From the NCBI GenBank assembly GCA_965228125.1, contig OZ245791.1:2046001-2110000 (forward strand): a stretch of 64,000 nt of DNA, given 5' to 3'. The stretch comes from GWF2-38-69 sp965228125. GTDB taxonomy: Bacteria; Verrucomicrobiota; Lentisphaeria; Victivallales; GWF2-38-69. Within the stretch, counting starts at the first letter, position 1; each line of letters opens with the position of its first letter. Shown one piece after another: positions 18,066 through 26,772 of this stretch. Below the pieces are notes generated by a model. The model made no database searches, was not told where the DNA came from, and saw only the letters and a list, made by a program, of their open reading frames with translations. The translations under genes and the position numbers were made by a program.

Positions 18066-18668
18066 ATGACCAATTTCGAAGATAGAAATAGTAAATATTC
18101 GTCTGTCAAATTCAATAAATTGAGTCTTGCGTCCAAAGAAATTAACTCCAAGAAGTTTGATGATTGTATTTTTGATGGATGTGATTTTTGCGAGGCGATA
18201 TTCAACGGGTGTAACTTTGTTGGTTGTTGTTTTACAAAATGTAATCTTAGCGTTGCACGTATAGATGACAGCAAGTTTTCTGAAGTTACATTTGATGAGT
18301 GTAAAGCTATAGGAGTAGATTGGGGAAAAGCCTCTTGGCCTAAAATAGCATTATTCTCCCCTGTAAAATTTTATAATTGTATTCTTAGCGATTCATCCTT
18401 TTTTGGACTCAATTTGGAACAACTAGTGATTGAAAAATGCAAAGCGTTTAATGTAGATTTCAGAGAAGGTAATTTTTGTGAGGCTAACTTTACTTACACG
18501 GACTTTTTAGGTAGTATGTTTAACAAGACGAATCTTACAGGTGCAAATTTTATTAATGCGATTAACTACAATATTAACATTCACCTCAATCAAATCAGGA
18601 GAGCCAAATTTTGTCGTTGCGAAGCTGTAAGATTGCTTGATAGTGTCGGAATTGAACTGGTGGATTAA
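18066..18668 (+). CDS. Pentapeptide repeat protein, Qnr/McbG-like
   Basis: A 200-residue protein built of five-residue repeats with central F or L (for example FDDCIFDGCDFCEAIFNGCNF and later FREGNFCEANFTYTDF), which form a right-handed square beta-helix. The two repeat blocks are joined by a VDWGKASWPKI segment and the protein ends LLDSVGIELVD, resembling the C-terminal region of Qnr-type proteins that mimic DNA and protect gyrase. Resistance is not shown; many relatives have no known role. AGGAG lies about 11 bases before the start, rather far. It leads a three-gene plus-strand set. Confidence 0.8.
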   Translation: MTNFEDRNSKYSSVKFNKLSLASKEINSKKFDDCIFDGCDFCEAIFNGCNFVGCCFTKCNLSVARIDDSKFSEVTFDECKAIGVDWGKASWPKIALFSPVKFYNCILSDSSFFGLNLEQLVIEKCKAFNVDFREGNFCEANFTYTDFLGSMFNKTNLTGANFINAINYNINIHLNQIRRAKFCRCEAVRLLDSVGIELVD

Positions 18669-18682
18669 AAGTTAGATAAAGA

Positions 18683-19237
18683 ATGATGAAAAAAATATAT
18701 ATAAGTTCAGAAAGACTGTTATTGGTTAACCCCAAAATCGAAATATTGGAGAAAAGGCTAAAAGAAAAGGATTTTTACGAGGATATTCCAGTTAATGGCT
18801 ATTTAGAGAGTATACATTTTCCTGCTGAATGGCCAGGAGCGGCTTTAGGGATATTTCCTTCTGAAATTGAACGAAGAAGGAAGAATCCTGATATATTGCC
18901 TTATTGGAACTACAACCTCATAGATATAAATAAGAGACTCGTTGTCGGAGATATTTGCTGCAAAACCGAGCCAAATGAAGAAAATGAAATTGAGATTGGC
19001 TATGGAATTAATAGCGACCAGCAGAGAAGAGGATACGCTACAGAAGCTGTATCAACTTTAATTTCCTACATTTTTAACACTACAGACGTTATATCCGTCA
19101 AGGCAGAGAGCAATGTTGAAAATTTCTCATCAATCAGAGTATTAGAGAAATGCGGTTTTGAAAAAACAGGAAATAGATTTGATGAAGAAGACGGGAATTT
19201 AATAATTTGGAAGAAAAGAAAAAAATATAACCATTAG
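18683..19237 (+). CDS. GNAT-family N-acetyltransferase
   Basis: A 184-residue GNAT protein. The acetyl-CoA motif A is DQQRRGYATEAVSTLISYIF (residues near 110-130) and motif B ends SSIRVLEKCGFEKTG, as in RimJ/RimL-type acetyltransferases. The substrate, protein or small molecule, cannot be told. It starts 14 bases after the pentapeptide gene and is followed by a hairpin. Confidence 0.75.
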   Translation: MMKKIYISSERLLLVNPKIEILEKRLKEKDFYEDIPVNGYLESIHFPAEWPGAALGIFPSEIERRRKNPDILPYWNYNLIDINKRLVVGDICCKTEPNEENEIEIGYGINSDQQRRGYATEAVSTLISYIFNTTDVISVKAESNVENFSSIRVLEKCGFEKTGNRFDEEDGNLIIWKKRKKYNH

Positions 19238-19274
19238 TCTTATTTACCTTGCCAACCGCTTGGCAAGAATAAGA
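19238..19274 (+). repeat. Long imperfect hairpin between the GNAT and VOC genes
   Basis: Arms TCTTATT and CTTGCCAA (separated by a 3-base bulge) pair with TTGGCAAG and AATAAGA around a 4-base loop. That gives fifteen paired bases starting right after the GNAT stop. No T tract follows on the plus strand, so it is a poor intrinsic terminator; it may protect mRNA ends or be a recombination relic. Confidence 0.6.
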
Positions 19275-19297
19275 TACTAGCAAAGGAAAAGAATGAT

Positions 19298-19687
19298 ATG
19301 AGAATAGATCATGTAGCTATTTGGGCAAAAGATATAGAAAAGTTGAAAAGCTTTTACGAAAAACATTTTAATGCAAAACCTAGTAGTAAATATACTAATC
19401 CAAAGAAAAATTTTGTGTCTTACTTCCTGAATTTTGAATCAGGTTCGCGTATTGAACTAATGCAAAAGCCTGAAATACCAGAGTCAAAAAATAATGTTTA
19501 CAAGCAAGCCACAGGTGTAATTCATATAGCTTTTTCTTTAGGAACAATAGAAGAGGTGGATGAATTAACAGAAAGGCTTAAGAATGATAACGTAGAAATA
19601 CTAGATGGCCCGAGAAGAACAGGAGACGGGTACTATGAAACTGCATTTCTTGACCCTGAAGGCAATAGAATAGAAATAACAAACTAA
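19298..19687 (+). CDS. VOC-superfamily protein (glyoxalase/bleomycin-resistance fold)
   Basis: A 129-residue protein with the paired beta-alpha-beta modules of the vicinal oxygen chelate fold: MRIDHVAIWAKDIEKLKSFY at the start, GVIHIAFSLGT in the middle and FLDPEGNRIEITN at the end. Candidate metal ligands His5, a glutamate in SRIELMQ, the mid-protein His and the final Glu are placed as in glyoxalase I and dioxygenases. The substrate is unknown. It is the last gene of the plus-strand trio and meets the LPS transferase gene tail to tail. Confidence 0.75.
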   Translation: MRIDHVAIWAKDIEKLKSFYEKHFNAKPSSKYTNPKKNFVSYFLNFESGSRIELMQKPEIPESKNNVYKQATGVIHIAFSLGTIEEVDELTERLKNDNVEILDGPRRTGDGYYETAFLDPEGNRIEITN

Positions 19688-19716
19688 AGAACTAATTCCT
19701 GATCGAATAAGAGCTG

Positions 19717-20859
19717 TTATGCATGTTGGCTTTTTCGCCTAATGGCTTCTTCTATTACATCTGCGGCTTTTTGAGGCCTACTGTAGAGTTCATCGCTATT
19801 TTCTGCATAATAAAGTGCATTTTTAGCCATTTTATTAAGGTCTGAAGATGTTAAAATTTTTTGAAGTTCTTTATTGAAAGTTTCCTGTTTAAATGGCTCT
19901 GGGATAACAACTCCTGCATTAGTTTTCTCTATATAACATGCATATCCACAAGTGCCTGAACACATGACGGGTAAGCCTGCTGCAAGCGATTCCATCAGGA
20001 TAGTACCTGTCGCTTCGTCTACGGCAGGGTGTACCATTAAATCAGATGCCATTAGAAGCTGAGGAACATCTTTTCTTCCTCCCAAAAATAAAACCTGCTT
20101 TTCTACCCCGAGCTTCTTAGCTAGGTCTTTAAAGTGGTTCATTTTTTGCTCATACCCAACAGGCATATAGTAAGTCCGTTTTCTCAACTCTTCAGGGAGG
20201 CTTGAAACAGCAATAATGACTCTATCAACGCCTTTGCGAAAATAACCAGACCCTACCTCTATAAGAACTCTATCTGTTTCTTTGAAGCCGAACTGCTTTC
20301 TTGTTTCTTCTCTTATTTCATCTGCGTTAGTAGGCCGCTTTCTGTCAAGTGATATTCCGGCCGGCATAAGATGAAATCTCTCATCCTGAGTTTCATAATG
20401 CTTCTGGTACTCATTTTTTTGACGTTCGACTAAGTAAAGAATTTGAGTATTGAGATCTTTATCAAAAACGGCTTTTTCCAGTTCTGTAAAAACCTTATAT
20501 CTTGGCGTAAGCCTGTATAAAAAGTTTCTCTCAGCGAACCCTTTTTCTTTTATGCAGTTGTCTCCGGCAAAATAGACATCAAGTCCTTCTATGCGATTGA
20601 CTCCAAAAACAGCTGACACAGGATGTTTTTTCAGATTCGCTTTCACCCATTCAGAAAAGTTCTTTACGCGGCTATGGCTGGTATACCCTTTTTTAGGAAC
20701 TATTCTAACATCGAATCCTTCAGGTATTTCTCCTTCCCATGAAAATGTGTAAACTCTTATCTTATGCCCTCTTTTCTGGCATTCCTTTGCCATTTGCAGG
20801 CAATCCCTTTCCAATCCTCCATAAGGAAAATATTTCAAAATACAAACAGCAATTTCCAT
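19717..20859 (-). CDS. LPS core glycosyltransferase, WaaG-like (GT4)
   Basis: A 380-residue GT-B enzyme of family GT4. The N terminus, VCILKYFPYGGLERDCLQMA, is the characteristic WaaG entrance, and the C-terminal nucleotide-sugar site includes GSGYFRKGVDRVI and the EX7E-like segment HPAVDEATGTILMESLAAGLP. WaaG adds the first glucose to heptose II of the LPS core on the cytoplasmic face. The acceptor here may differ. It lies just downstream of a GT9 gene on the same strand, as in core clusters. Confidence 0.8.
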   Translation of the reverse strand: MEIAVCILKYFPYGGLERDCLQMAKECQKRGHKIRVYTFSWEGEIPEGFDVRIVPKKGYTSHSRVKNFSEWVKANLKKHPVSAVFGVNRIEGLDVYFAGDNCIKEKGFAERNFLYRLTPRYKVFTELEKAVFDKDLNTQILYLVERQKNEYQKHYETQDERFHLMPAGISLDRKRPTNADEIREETRKQFGFKETDRVLIEVGSGYFRKGVDRVIIAVSSLPEELRKRTYYMPVGYEQKMNHFKDLAKKLGVEKQVLFLGGRKDVPQLLMASDLMVHPAVDEATGTILMESLAAGLPVMCSGTCGYACYIEKTNAGVVIPEPFKQETFNKELQKILTSSDLNKMAKNALYYAENSDELYSRPQKAADVIEEAIRRKSQHA

Positions 20860-20882
20860 TTTTCTAACCTCAAATTTTTACT

Positions 20883-21902
20883 TTATAGACCTTGCGAATT
20901 AATCATAGCATCGAAAGCCTTTAGGACTCTTTTTACACTAACAAACGGTTTCCAGATTCTATTGCCTCCGATCTTAATTACAAGCGACGATACGACAATG
21001 TTTTTTGAAATATCAGGGCGCCATAAAAATTTCCTACCCTTATTGCTTATCGTAATTGTCGGGATACCAAGGGCTGAAGCTAGGTGTCCTGTTCCAGAAT
21101 CATTTCCGATCAAAAGTCTAGACTCATATATATAGGCAGCTAAATCACTAATGCTATTAAATAAAGGGGCTTCAAAGCCATCAGGAATTTCTTTGAAGAG
21201 TCTATTCCTTTCCTGAGGTGAAGCAGTAAAAGCTACATCATACCCGTTCTTTGTGAGCAACCTGGCTAATTTAATAAACTTTTGGATAGGCCAATTTTTC
21301 CTCTCATCCGGACTATACGGGTGAATCAAAACTTTATTCTTAAGTTTACTGAGGGAAAGGTTTGCGGAAACAGGTGGGGTCAGTCCACAAGATTTTTCAG
21401 CGGTATCTAATTTTAAAAAATCTTTACAGAGCTTATAATTAATTTCAGGTATTGTAAGTTTTGTGTATTCATAGTCTAAACAGAAATTTTGAAACCCTTT
21501 TGCTATAATACTACATTTTTTAAATATGTTTTCAGGAAGCTTTTCTTTCAGCCTCTCTGAGTGGTCGAAGTATAAACTAGATGGAAGATCACCTAATATA
21601 TTATAAAATATGAAGTTATGTGAAAATATATTCATTTCTTCTGGAGATTGATTCTTTCTATGTTTGAACAAAGCTCTCTGGTCTGCTATTACCAGATCAA
21701 AGAGCTGTGTTTCTTCAATCAAATGTTGTCTATCAGGCATTGCTCTGACTTTAATCTGCGGAAGCCAATCAGACATTGATGAGAGGATGTTAGAGAAAAC
21801 GGTAACTTCAAAACCATTAAGTGACAAATTATTGGCAAACAGTAAAAAATTGACTGAGTCTCCTAGTAAGGGGCTGGATAATAACGCAATTTTCGGTTGC
21901 AT
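20883..21902 (-). CDS. Heptosyltransferase-type glycosyltransferase (GT9)
   Basis: A 339-residue GT9 protein. It has the N-terminal glycine-rich loop IALLSSPLLGDSVNFLLFA and the C-terminal LIGNDSGTGHLASALGIPTI that defines WaaC/WaaF/WaaQ-type ADP-heptose transferases. I chose the ATG at 21902, with AGGA about six bases upstream; the longer open frame to 22040 has no such signal. The similarity to WaaC and WaaF supports a role in LPS core assembly, but the donor cannot be told. It starts 23 bases before the WaaG-like gene. Confidence 0.75.
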   Translation of the reverse strand: MQPKIALLSSPLLGDSVNFLLFANNLSLNGFEVTVFSNILSSMSDWLPQIKVRAMPDRQHLIEETQLFDLVIADQRALFKHRKNQSPEEMNIFSHNFIFYNILGDLPSSLYFDHSERLKEKLPENIFKKCSIIAKGFQNFCLDYEYTKLTIPEINYKLCKDFLKLDTAEKSCGLTPPVSANLSLSKLKNKVLIHPYSPDERKNWPIQKFIKLARLLTKNGYDVAFTASPQERNRLFKEIPDGFEAPLFNSISDLAAYIYESRLLIGNDSGTGHLASALGIPTITISNKGRKFLWRPDISKNIVVSSLVIKIGGNRIWKPFVSVKRVLKAFDAMINSQGL

Positions 21903-22161
21903 ATGCAATCCTTGGCATAAATTGTAATTATTCTTAAGAATATATATATCGATTACTGTATAAGATAGATCCATTTTTTGAAATGCCATGATCTTGATTT
22001 TTTTAATAATTATCGCAAACCGCTTGATCTTGTTGATCAATACAAAAATTTGCTAGACTCTTGATAATTACTAAGTGCCCTTGTAAAGAAGAGTGATTTG
22101 TTGATAATTGTTTTTGTAATTGAAGTACTATTTCTTGTTTTTAACTTAAAGAGGATTTGCG

Positions 22162-22767
22162 ATGCATTGGATAAGGCATCTTTCTTTTAAATTAACTATA
22201 TTGTTTTTTTTAATTTTTACTACAGGGTGTCAGTTAGCTAAAACGCCTAATCCAGTAGAGTATGCATATGATGCATTTGGAATGGATTTGCCGAAAGGGA
22301 AGCAGCTATATCTTGCTTATAACATCTGGTACACCGACCCGACAAATATCAATCCGCTAAACTATCACAAAGGGACCATTATCCCATTCGGTACGCCTAT
22401 TGATATAATGAAAGCAGAGAGTGGACACATAGTATTCCAGATGAAAGGAACTATACGGCAATTCACCTTAAATAATGACTATCCGTTAACTTTGCTCAAG
22501 GACGATGTTTTTTTTAATAATGCCTTTACTACTGAGAATTTGAATGACAGGTTCAAAGATTTGGACGCTGCTACAATAAGCGAAATGAAAGCTGGAATAA
22601 TCAAAGTAGGGATGACAAGAGAACAGGTACTTGCTGTTTTTGGACCGCCTCCAAAATCGTTGAATCCGCTTTCAGAAATAACATGGACTTACTATCTAAG
22701 TCCAGATTTGAAAACAGTTTTTGTGGTTTTCAAAAGCGACAAAGTTTCTTATATTTTCGAGAATTAA
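22162..22767 (+). CDS. Lipoprotein with a C-terminal SmpA/OmlA-like segment
   Basis: A 201-residue protein with a basic N terminus, a hydrophobic core and the lipobox FTTGC (Cys23), so it should be a lipid-anchored envelope protein. The last third, IKVGMTREQVLAVFGPP followed by WTYY and SDKVSYIFEN, resembles the small BamE/SmpA fold. The rest, LPKGKQLYLAYNIWYTDP and the central region, I do not recognise. It opens the plus-strand polysaccharide segment, four bases before the next gene. The 259 bases upstream hold no gene I can see. Confidence 0.6.
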   Translation: MHWIRHLSFKLTILFFLIFTTGCQLAKTPNPVEYAYDAFGMDLPKGKQLYLAYNIWYTDPTNINPLNYHKGTIIPFGTPIDIMKAESGHIVFQMKGTIRQFTLNNDYPLTLLKDDVFFNNAFTTENLNDRFKDLDAATISEMKAGIIKVGMTREQVLAVFGPPPKSLNPLSEITWTYYLSPDLKTVFVVFKSDKVSYIFEN

Positions 22768-22771
22768 TCTG

Positions 22772-24409
22772 ATGAGTCGAATTATAAAGAATATGAACTT
22801 GGTTTTTAATGGCCTTTGCTTCTTCTTTTCAAACCCCAGAAAGGTAATGTGGCTTACTTTTATTTTGGGTGTGATATTCTCTATAATAGTTAATATTTTT
22901 CTTATAGGTTATAATAGCGATGCAGCGTTGACTTATATACCTATGACGCATGCCTTTTCTATCTGTGATTGGAATAGAGCTTTCTTTGATTTAATTCCTC
23001 CACTATTCACTGCCATAGCCGGGTCTCTTTCAATGATTCTTGGTGTAGGTGCATTAACATCCATGCTGATTGTTAGTTCAGCATTATCTGTTTTTGCAAT
23101 ATTTCCGCTATACGGTTTGCTATCATTTTTTATGGAAAAAAAATATGCCGCATGGGGGGCTCTATTTTACATTATTACACCAAAGATATTGAGGTTCGGT
23201 TTCTCCCCTATGTTGGAAGGGAGCAGATCATTTTTCTTTATACTGCCCATTTTTTTGATTTTTAGCTTTATCAAAGACAGGAAATTAATCAAATTGGTTT
23301 ATATAGGCATATCCTTTGGGTTACTTTCTCTTATAAGAGGTGAAGGTATACTTTCAGCAATTTTTACTCTTGTTGCGTTAGTCATACTTTGTTTCAGAGA
23401 TAATGGATACAGAATCAACCTCAAATTCATAAGCAATATAGTTATATACTGTCTGGTAATTGGTGCAGTAATGATGGTCGTTATATCGCCAAGAATGTAT
23501 CAAAACTATCTTAACACTGGATATCCTACTCTAGATGGGCGTCAATCTGATTTCTTAAAATCTTATTTCCATAAGCCATCTGAGAGGAACCAGGCTACTG
23601 CTATTGCTCAAGATCAACATCTTTCTCAGGAAACTTCTGCTCAGGAATCGAATTATGGTTATTTTTCATTGTCCCATGTAAGTAAATTCCTCAGCGTCTT
23701 TGTGCGTGGATCTTATGAGCTATATTTTGCCTTGTCCGTTCTAGGAATATTCTTTATTATCTATAGGCGTGAATGGAATTTGAATTATAGCCTTTTGATT
23801 ATGTTGGTTTTGTTAAATGCTGTTATTTTTTACTTAATTGCCTTAACTTACCGTTACTTTCTTGTTAACATTCTTCTAATGATGCCTTTTACAATAATGG
23901 GGTACAGACAAATTGTTGATTTTTCAGCAAAATTCAGATTCGAAAAATTTTTAATGATATGGGTGTTAATAATAGCAATATTTCAGATTATAAATGGAAT
24001 GGGTAATTGTTATGGTAGTTCCGATAGCCTCCCTTGGGAGAAAACCGGACAATTTTTACTGAAAAATGAATCTGAATTTACTAAAGGAAAGGATACACCT
24101 ACAGCTTATATATTGGGAGTAGATTTGGGATTAAACCTTTTTGAGCATTTCAATATAGTGTCCCCTACAAATGGGTTCCGCAAAGAGGGTTTGACTCTTA
24201 ATGAAGTAATGAAAGGTTTTCCTGCTAAGAAATGTACTTCGACAGTAAGACTAACTCCAAATAATAAGTGGCTTAAACCCAATGTGATTATTGCAAATGT
24301 TCGCGATTGCACTCCTGAGGCTATTGATTTATTAAAATCTCAATCAACCTTAAGAGAAATTCCGACGGGGCTCTCAAATAATATCCTGATATTTAAAGTT
24401 AATAAGTAA
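22772..24409 (+). CDS. Polytopic membrane glycosyltransferase-like protein (GT39/PMT-type fold)
   Basis: A 545-residue membrane protein with about eleven hydrophobic segments and a soluble C-terminal tail. GYNSDAALTYIPMTHAF after the first segment is like the acidic loop of lipid-linked sugar transferases of the ArnT/PMT group. It is clearly paralogous to the protein at 35586-37148: both share a RGEGI block, SPRMYQ or SPRLIQ, and TGYPTLDGR or TGYPFVDGR. Such proteins usually move sugars from a polyprenyl phosphate carrier at the outer face. The start at 22772 follows the lipoprotein stop by four bases. Confidence 0.6.
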   Translation: MSRIIKNMNLVFNGLCFFFSNPRKVMWLTFILGVIFSIIVNIFLIGYNSDAALTYIPMTHAFSICDWNRAFFDLIPPLFTAIAGSLSMILGVGALTSMLIVSSALSVFAIFPLYGLLSFFMEKKYAAWGALFYIITPKILRFGFSPMLEGSRSFFFILPIFLIFSFIKDRKLIKLVYIGISFGLLSLIRGEGILSAIFTLVALVILCFRDNGYRINLKFISNIVIYCLVIGAVMMVVISPRMYQNYLNTGYPTLDGRQSDFLKSYFHKPSERNQATAIAQDQHLSQETSAQESNYGYFSLSHVSKFLSVFVRGSYELYFALSVLGIFFIIYRREWNLNYSLLIMLVLLNAVIFYLIALTYRYFLVNILLMMPFTIMGYRQIVDFSAKFRFEKFLMIWVLIIAIFQIINGMGNCYGSSDSLPWEKTGQFLLKNESEFTKGKDTPTAYILGVDLGLNLFEHFNIVSPTNGFRKEGLTLNEVMKGFPAKKCTSTVRLTPNNKWLKPNVIIANVRDCTPEAIDLLKSQSTLREIPTGLSNNILIFKVNK

Positions 24410-24410
24410 A

Positions 24411-25145
24411 ATGAAATCCATGTCAGAAAAAAAACTTTGCATTATAATTCCATGCCACAATGAGGAAAAGGTTATTGGCAATCTTATACTCCAGGCTTCA
24501 AAGGAATTCCCTGATGCTGAAATAGTCGCTATTGATGACTGTTCTATTGATAATAGTCGAAAGATTATTAGAGAAACTAAAAAAGCCATTTGCCTTGACT
24601 TGCCGGTAAATCTCGGTATCGGAGGAGCTATTCAAACCGGAATTATGTATGCCAAGGAGAATAACTTTAGCTATCTGGTTAGAATAGACGGAGACGGACA
24701 ACATCCGGTTTCAGAGATCAGAAAAGTTTTAGCCCCGATATTTTCAGGTGAAGCTGATATGTCTATTGGTTCCCGCTTTATTTCTTCAAGCACGGATCAC
24801 ACATCTAACTTCAAATCCACTCCTATCCGCAGACTGGGTATCCATGTTTTTAGATTTTTAAATAGGCTCATTATCGGGCGAACTATAACTGACTCAACTT
24901 CCGGATTTAGAGCTTATAATAGGAAACTTATCGAATATCTTGCCGATAACTATCCTTCATTTGACTATCCTGAACCCGAAGAGATTACTTTGCTTGGTAT
25001 TAATGGATATGAAATCACAGAAGTCTCCGTTAATATGCAGGAGAGACAGCATGGTTCCTCTTCTATTAATGCGCTTAGATCTGTTTATTATATGATAAAA
25101 GTAGTTTTTGCAATTCTAATAACAGCCTCACGAACAAACAAGTAA
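24411..25145 (+). CDS. Polyprenyl-phosphate glycosyltransferase, DPM1-like (GT2)
   Basis: A 244-residue GT2 enzyme with CIIIPCHNEEKVI, the DDCSIDNS region, and the metal-binding RIDGDGQHPVSEI, then FISSSTDHTSNF and DSTSGFRAYN, typical of dolichol/undecaprenyl-phosphate sugar synthases. It should make a polyprenyl-phosphate sugar for the neighbouring membrane transferases. A second ATG lies at 24420. It is followed, after a repeat-rich gap, by a DUF2304 protein, a common partner of this enzyme type. Confidence 0.8.
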   Translation: MKSMSEKKLCIIIPCHNEEKVIGNLILQASKEFPDAEIVAIDDCSIDNSRKIIRETKKAICLDLPVNLGIGGAIQTGIMYAKENNFSYLVRIDGDGQHPVSEIRKVLAPIFSGEADMSIGSRFISSSTDHTSNFKSTPIRRLGIHVFRFLNRLIIGRTITDSTSGFRAYNRKLIEYLADNYPSFDYPEPEEITLLGINGYEITEVSVNMQERQHGSSSINALRSVYYMIKVVFAILITASRTNK

Positions 25146-25158
25146 AACTGACGGTTGA

Positions 25159-25170
25159 TAGTTATTGGTT
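25159..25170. repeat. Left arm of 12-base inverted repeat around a broken four-helix-bundle gene
   Basis: TAGTTATTGGTT, perfectly inverted at 25342-25353. Both arms lie in longer stretches of related simple sequence (GTTGATAG, TAGTTAAT and similar) that bracket the remnant gene. Confidence 0.6.
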
Positions 25171-25195
25171 AATAGTTAATAATTAGAGAATAGAA

Positions 25196-25357
25196 ATGGA
25201 GTATATCGAACTTGAAATATGGCTCAGGTCTAGGGAATTAGTAAATCTAGTTTATATGCTAACAAAAAAATTCCCTAAGTCTGAAACACTTGCTCTTGTG
25301 TCCCAAATTAATAGGGCTGTTATTCCCAACTATCAACTGACAACCAATAACTACTAA
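25196..25357 (+). pseudogene. Truncated four-helix-bundle (S23/IVP-type) gene
   Basis: A 53-codon frame beginning MEYIELEIWLRSRELVNLVY and continuing LTKKFPKSETLALVSQINRA. It aligns with the first 45 residues or so of the intact 117-residue protein at 46188-46541 (KELEVWQKSIDLVIDIYSLT, then DQIRRAAISIPSN). After AVIPN the frame passes into the right-hand repeat and stops, so helices three and four are lost. The truncation falls exactly where the repeat begins. Confidence 0.75.
25342..25353. repeat. Right arm of 12-base inverted repeat
   Basis: AACCAATAACTA, the inverted partner of 25159-25170. It supplies the last codons and stop region of the truncated four-helix-bundle frame. Confidence 0.6.
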
Positions 25358-25371
25358 CTTTAACTGTACTT

Positions 25372-25719
25372 ATGAATAGAATTAACATTGTATCTATAAT
25401 TGTAAGTTTAGGATTCCTATTATTCGTTATTCAGCAGGTGAGGAAAAAACGCCTTTCTGAAGCATATTCTTTATTATGGGTTGGAACTGGAATTATTTTC
25501 ATAACAGTATCGGCATGGCCTCAATTACTTGGATATCTTTCAACTCTTGTTGGAATACAATATGCACCTGCAACACTGTTCCTTATATTGTTGATTTGCA
25601 TGCTTCTTCTATGCCTTCAATTTTCTATCCTTCTGACCATGAGATCCAGACAGACCAAAAGATTAGCTCAAGAGATCGCATTATTAAAAAACAAACTAGA
25701 AGTACTAGATAAGAAATAA
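25372..25719 (+). CDS. DUF2304 membrane protein
   Basis: A 115-residue protein with three hydrophobic segments (about 5-22, 36-55 and 66-88) and a charged, probably coiled C-terminal tail ending LLKNKLEVLDKK. The RKKRLSEAYSLLWVG block after the first segment is characteristic of DUF2304. The family is usually encoded beside DPM1-like GT2 enzymes, as here, and is thought to help anchor or assist them. No activity is known. Confidence 0.75.
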   Translation: MNRINIVSIIVSLGFLLFVIQQVRKKRLSEAYSLLWVGTGIIFITVSAWPQLLGYLSTLVGIQYAPATLFLILLICMLLLCLQFSILLTMRSRQTKRLAQEIALLKNKLEVLDKK

Positions 25720-25743
25720 AACAGACTAGGAGTAATTGCTTAT

Positions 25744-26772
25744 ATGAAAAAGGCATTAATCACAGGGATTACCGGACAGGATGGTTCTTACTTGGCAGAG
25801 TTGCTATTAGATAAGGGGTATGAAGTTCATGGTATGATACGAAGGTCAAGTAGTTTTAATACTAAGAGGATAGATCACCTCTATAGAGACAGGCATGAAA
25901 CCGGGGTAAAGCTATTTTTGCATCATGGAGATCTCTGCGATTCCAGCAATATAAATCGCTTGCTGGAAAAAATTAAACCTGATGAAATTTATAACCTTGC
26001 TGCGCAATCACATGTGCAGGTTTCTTTTGAAGTGCCGGAATATTCAGCTGAGGTCGATGCAATTGGCACTCTAAGGCTGCTTGATGGTATAAAAGAATCA
26101 AAAATGAAAACCAGGTTCTATCAGGCCTCTACTTCAGAATTATATGGTAAAGTGCAGGAAGTCCCGCAGACAGAAAGGACTCCTTTCTATCCTCGTTCTC
26201 CTTATGCTGTTGCAAAACTTTATGCCTATTGGATAGTTATAAATTATAGAGAGGCCTATAATCTCCATGCAAGTAATGGTATTCTCTTTAACCATGAGTC
26301 TCCAAGAAGAGGCGAAACATTTGTTACTCGTAAGATTACCATGGCTGCCGCCAGAATTTATAAAGGTCTGCAAAAGTGCCTTTATATGGGGAATATTGAC
26401 TCGCGAAGAGACTGGGGATATGCGCCTGATTACGTGAAAATGATGTGGATGATGCTTCAACAGGATGAACCGGATGACTATGTAGTCGCCACAAATGAAA
26501 TGCATACGGTTAGAGAATTCATTGAAAAATCTTTTGGATATCTTGGTATCGCAATAGTCTGGGAAGGGAAAGGAGCAGACGAAATCGGAAGGAATAAGAA
26601 GACAGGAGATATAATCGTCAAGATTGACCCAAGATACTATAGGCCTACAGAAGTAGAACAACTTTTAGGTAGTCCTGCTAAGGCCAAAAAAAAGCTTGGC
26701 TGGGAGCCTACCGTAAAATTTGAAGAACTTGTCAAGATAATGACTCAGGCAGACCTAGAAAGCCTAAAATGA
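25744..26772 (+). CDS. gmd: GDP-mannose 4,6-dehydratase
   Basis: Gmd converts GDP-D-mannose to GDP-4-keto-6-deoxymannose, the precursor of GDP-fucose, GDP-rhamnose and related sugars. The 342-residue extended SDR has ITGQDGSYLAELLLDKGYEV (NADP site), RRSSSFNTKRIDHL, YNLAAQSHVQVSF, STSELYGKVQEVPQ and the catalytic YAVAK, then NHESPRRGETFVTRKI. All are close to bacterial Gmd. No clear Fcl or Rmd reductase is beside it; one of the SDRs at 37.8 or 39.8 kb could serve, or the reductase lies elsewhere. Confidence 0.95.
   Translation: MKKALITGITGQDGSYLAELLLDKGYEVHGMIRRSSSFNTKRIDHLYRDRHETGVKLFLHHGDLCDSSNINRLLEKIKPDEIYNLAAQSHVQVSFEVPEYSAEVDAIGTLRLLDGIKESKMKTRFYQASTSELYGKVQEVPQTERTPFYPRSPYAVAKLYAYWIVINYREAYNLHASNGILFNHESPRRGETFVTRKITMAAARIYKGLQKCLYMGNIDSRRDWGYAPDYVKMMWMMLQQDEPDDYVVATNEMHTVREFIEKSFGYLGIAIVWEGKGADEIGRNKKTGDIIVKIDPRYYRPTEVEQLLGSPAKAKKKLGWEPTVKFEELVKIMTQADLESLK

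Noticed and set aside
19238..19274. Integron attC site
   Set aside because: The hairpin lacks the GTTRRRY/RYYYAAC core ends, and no integron integrase is in the window.
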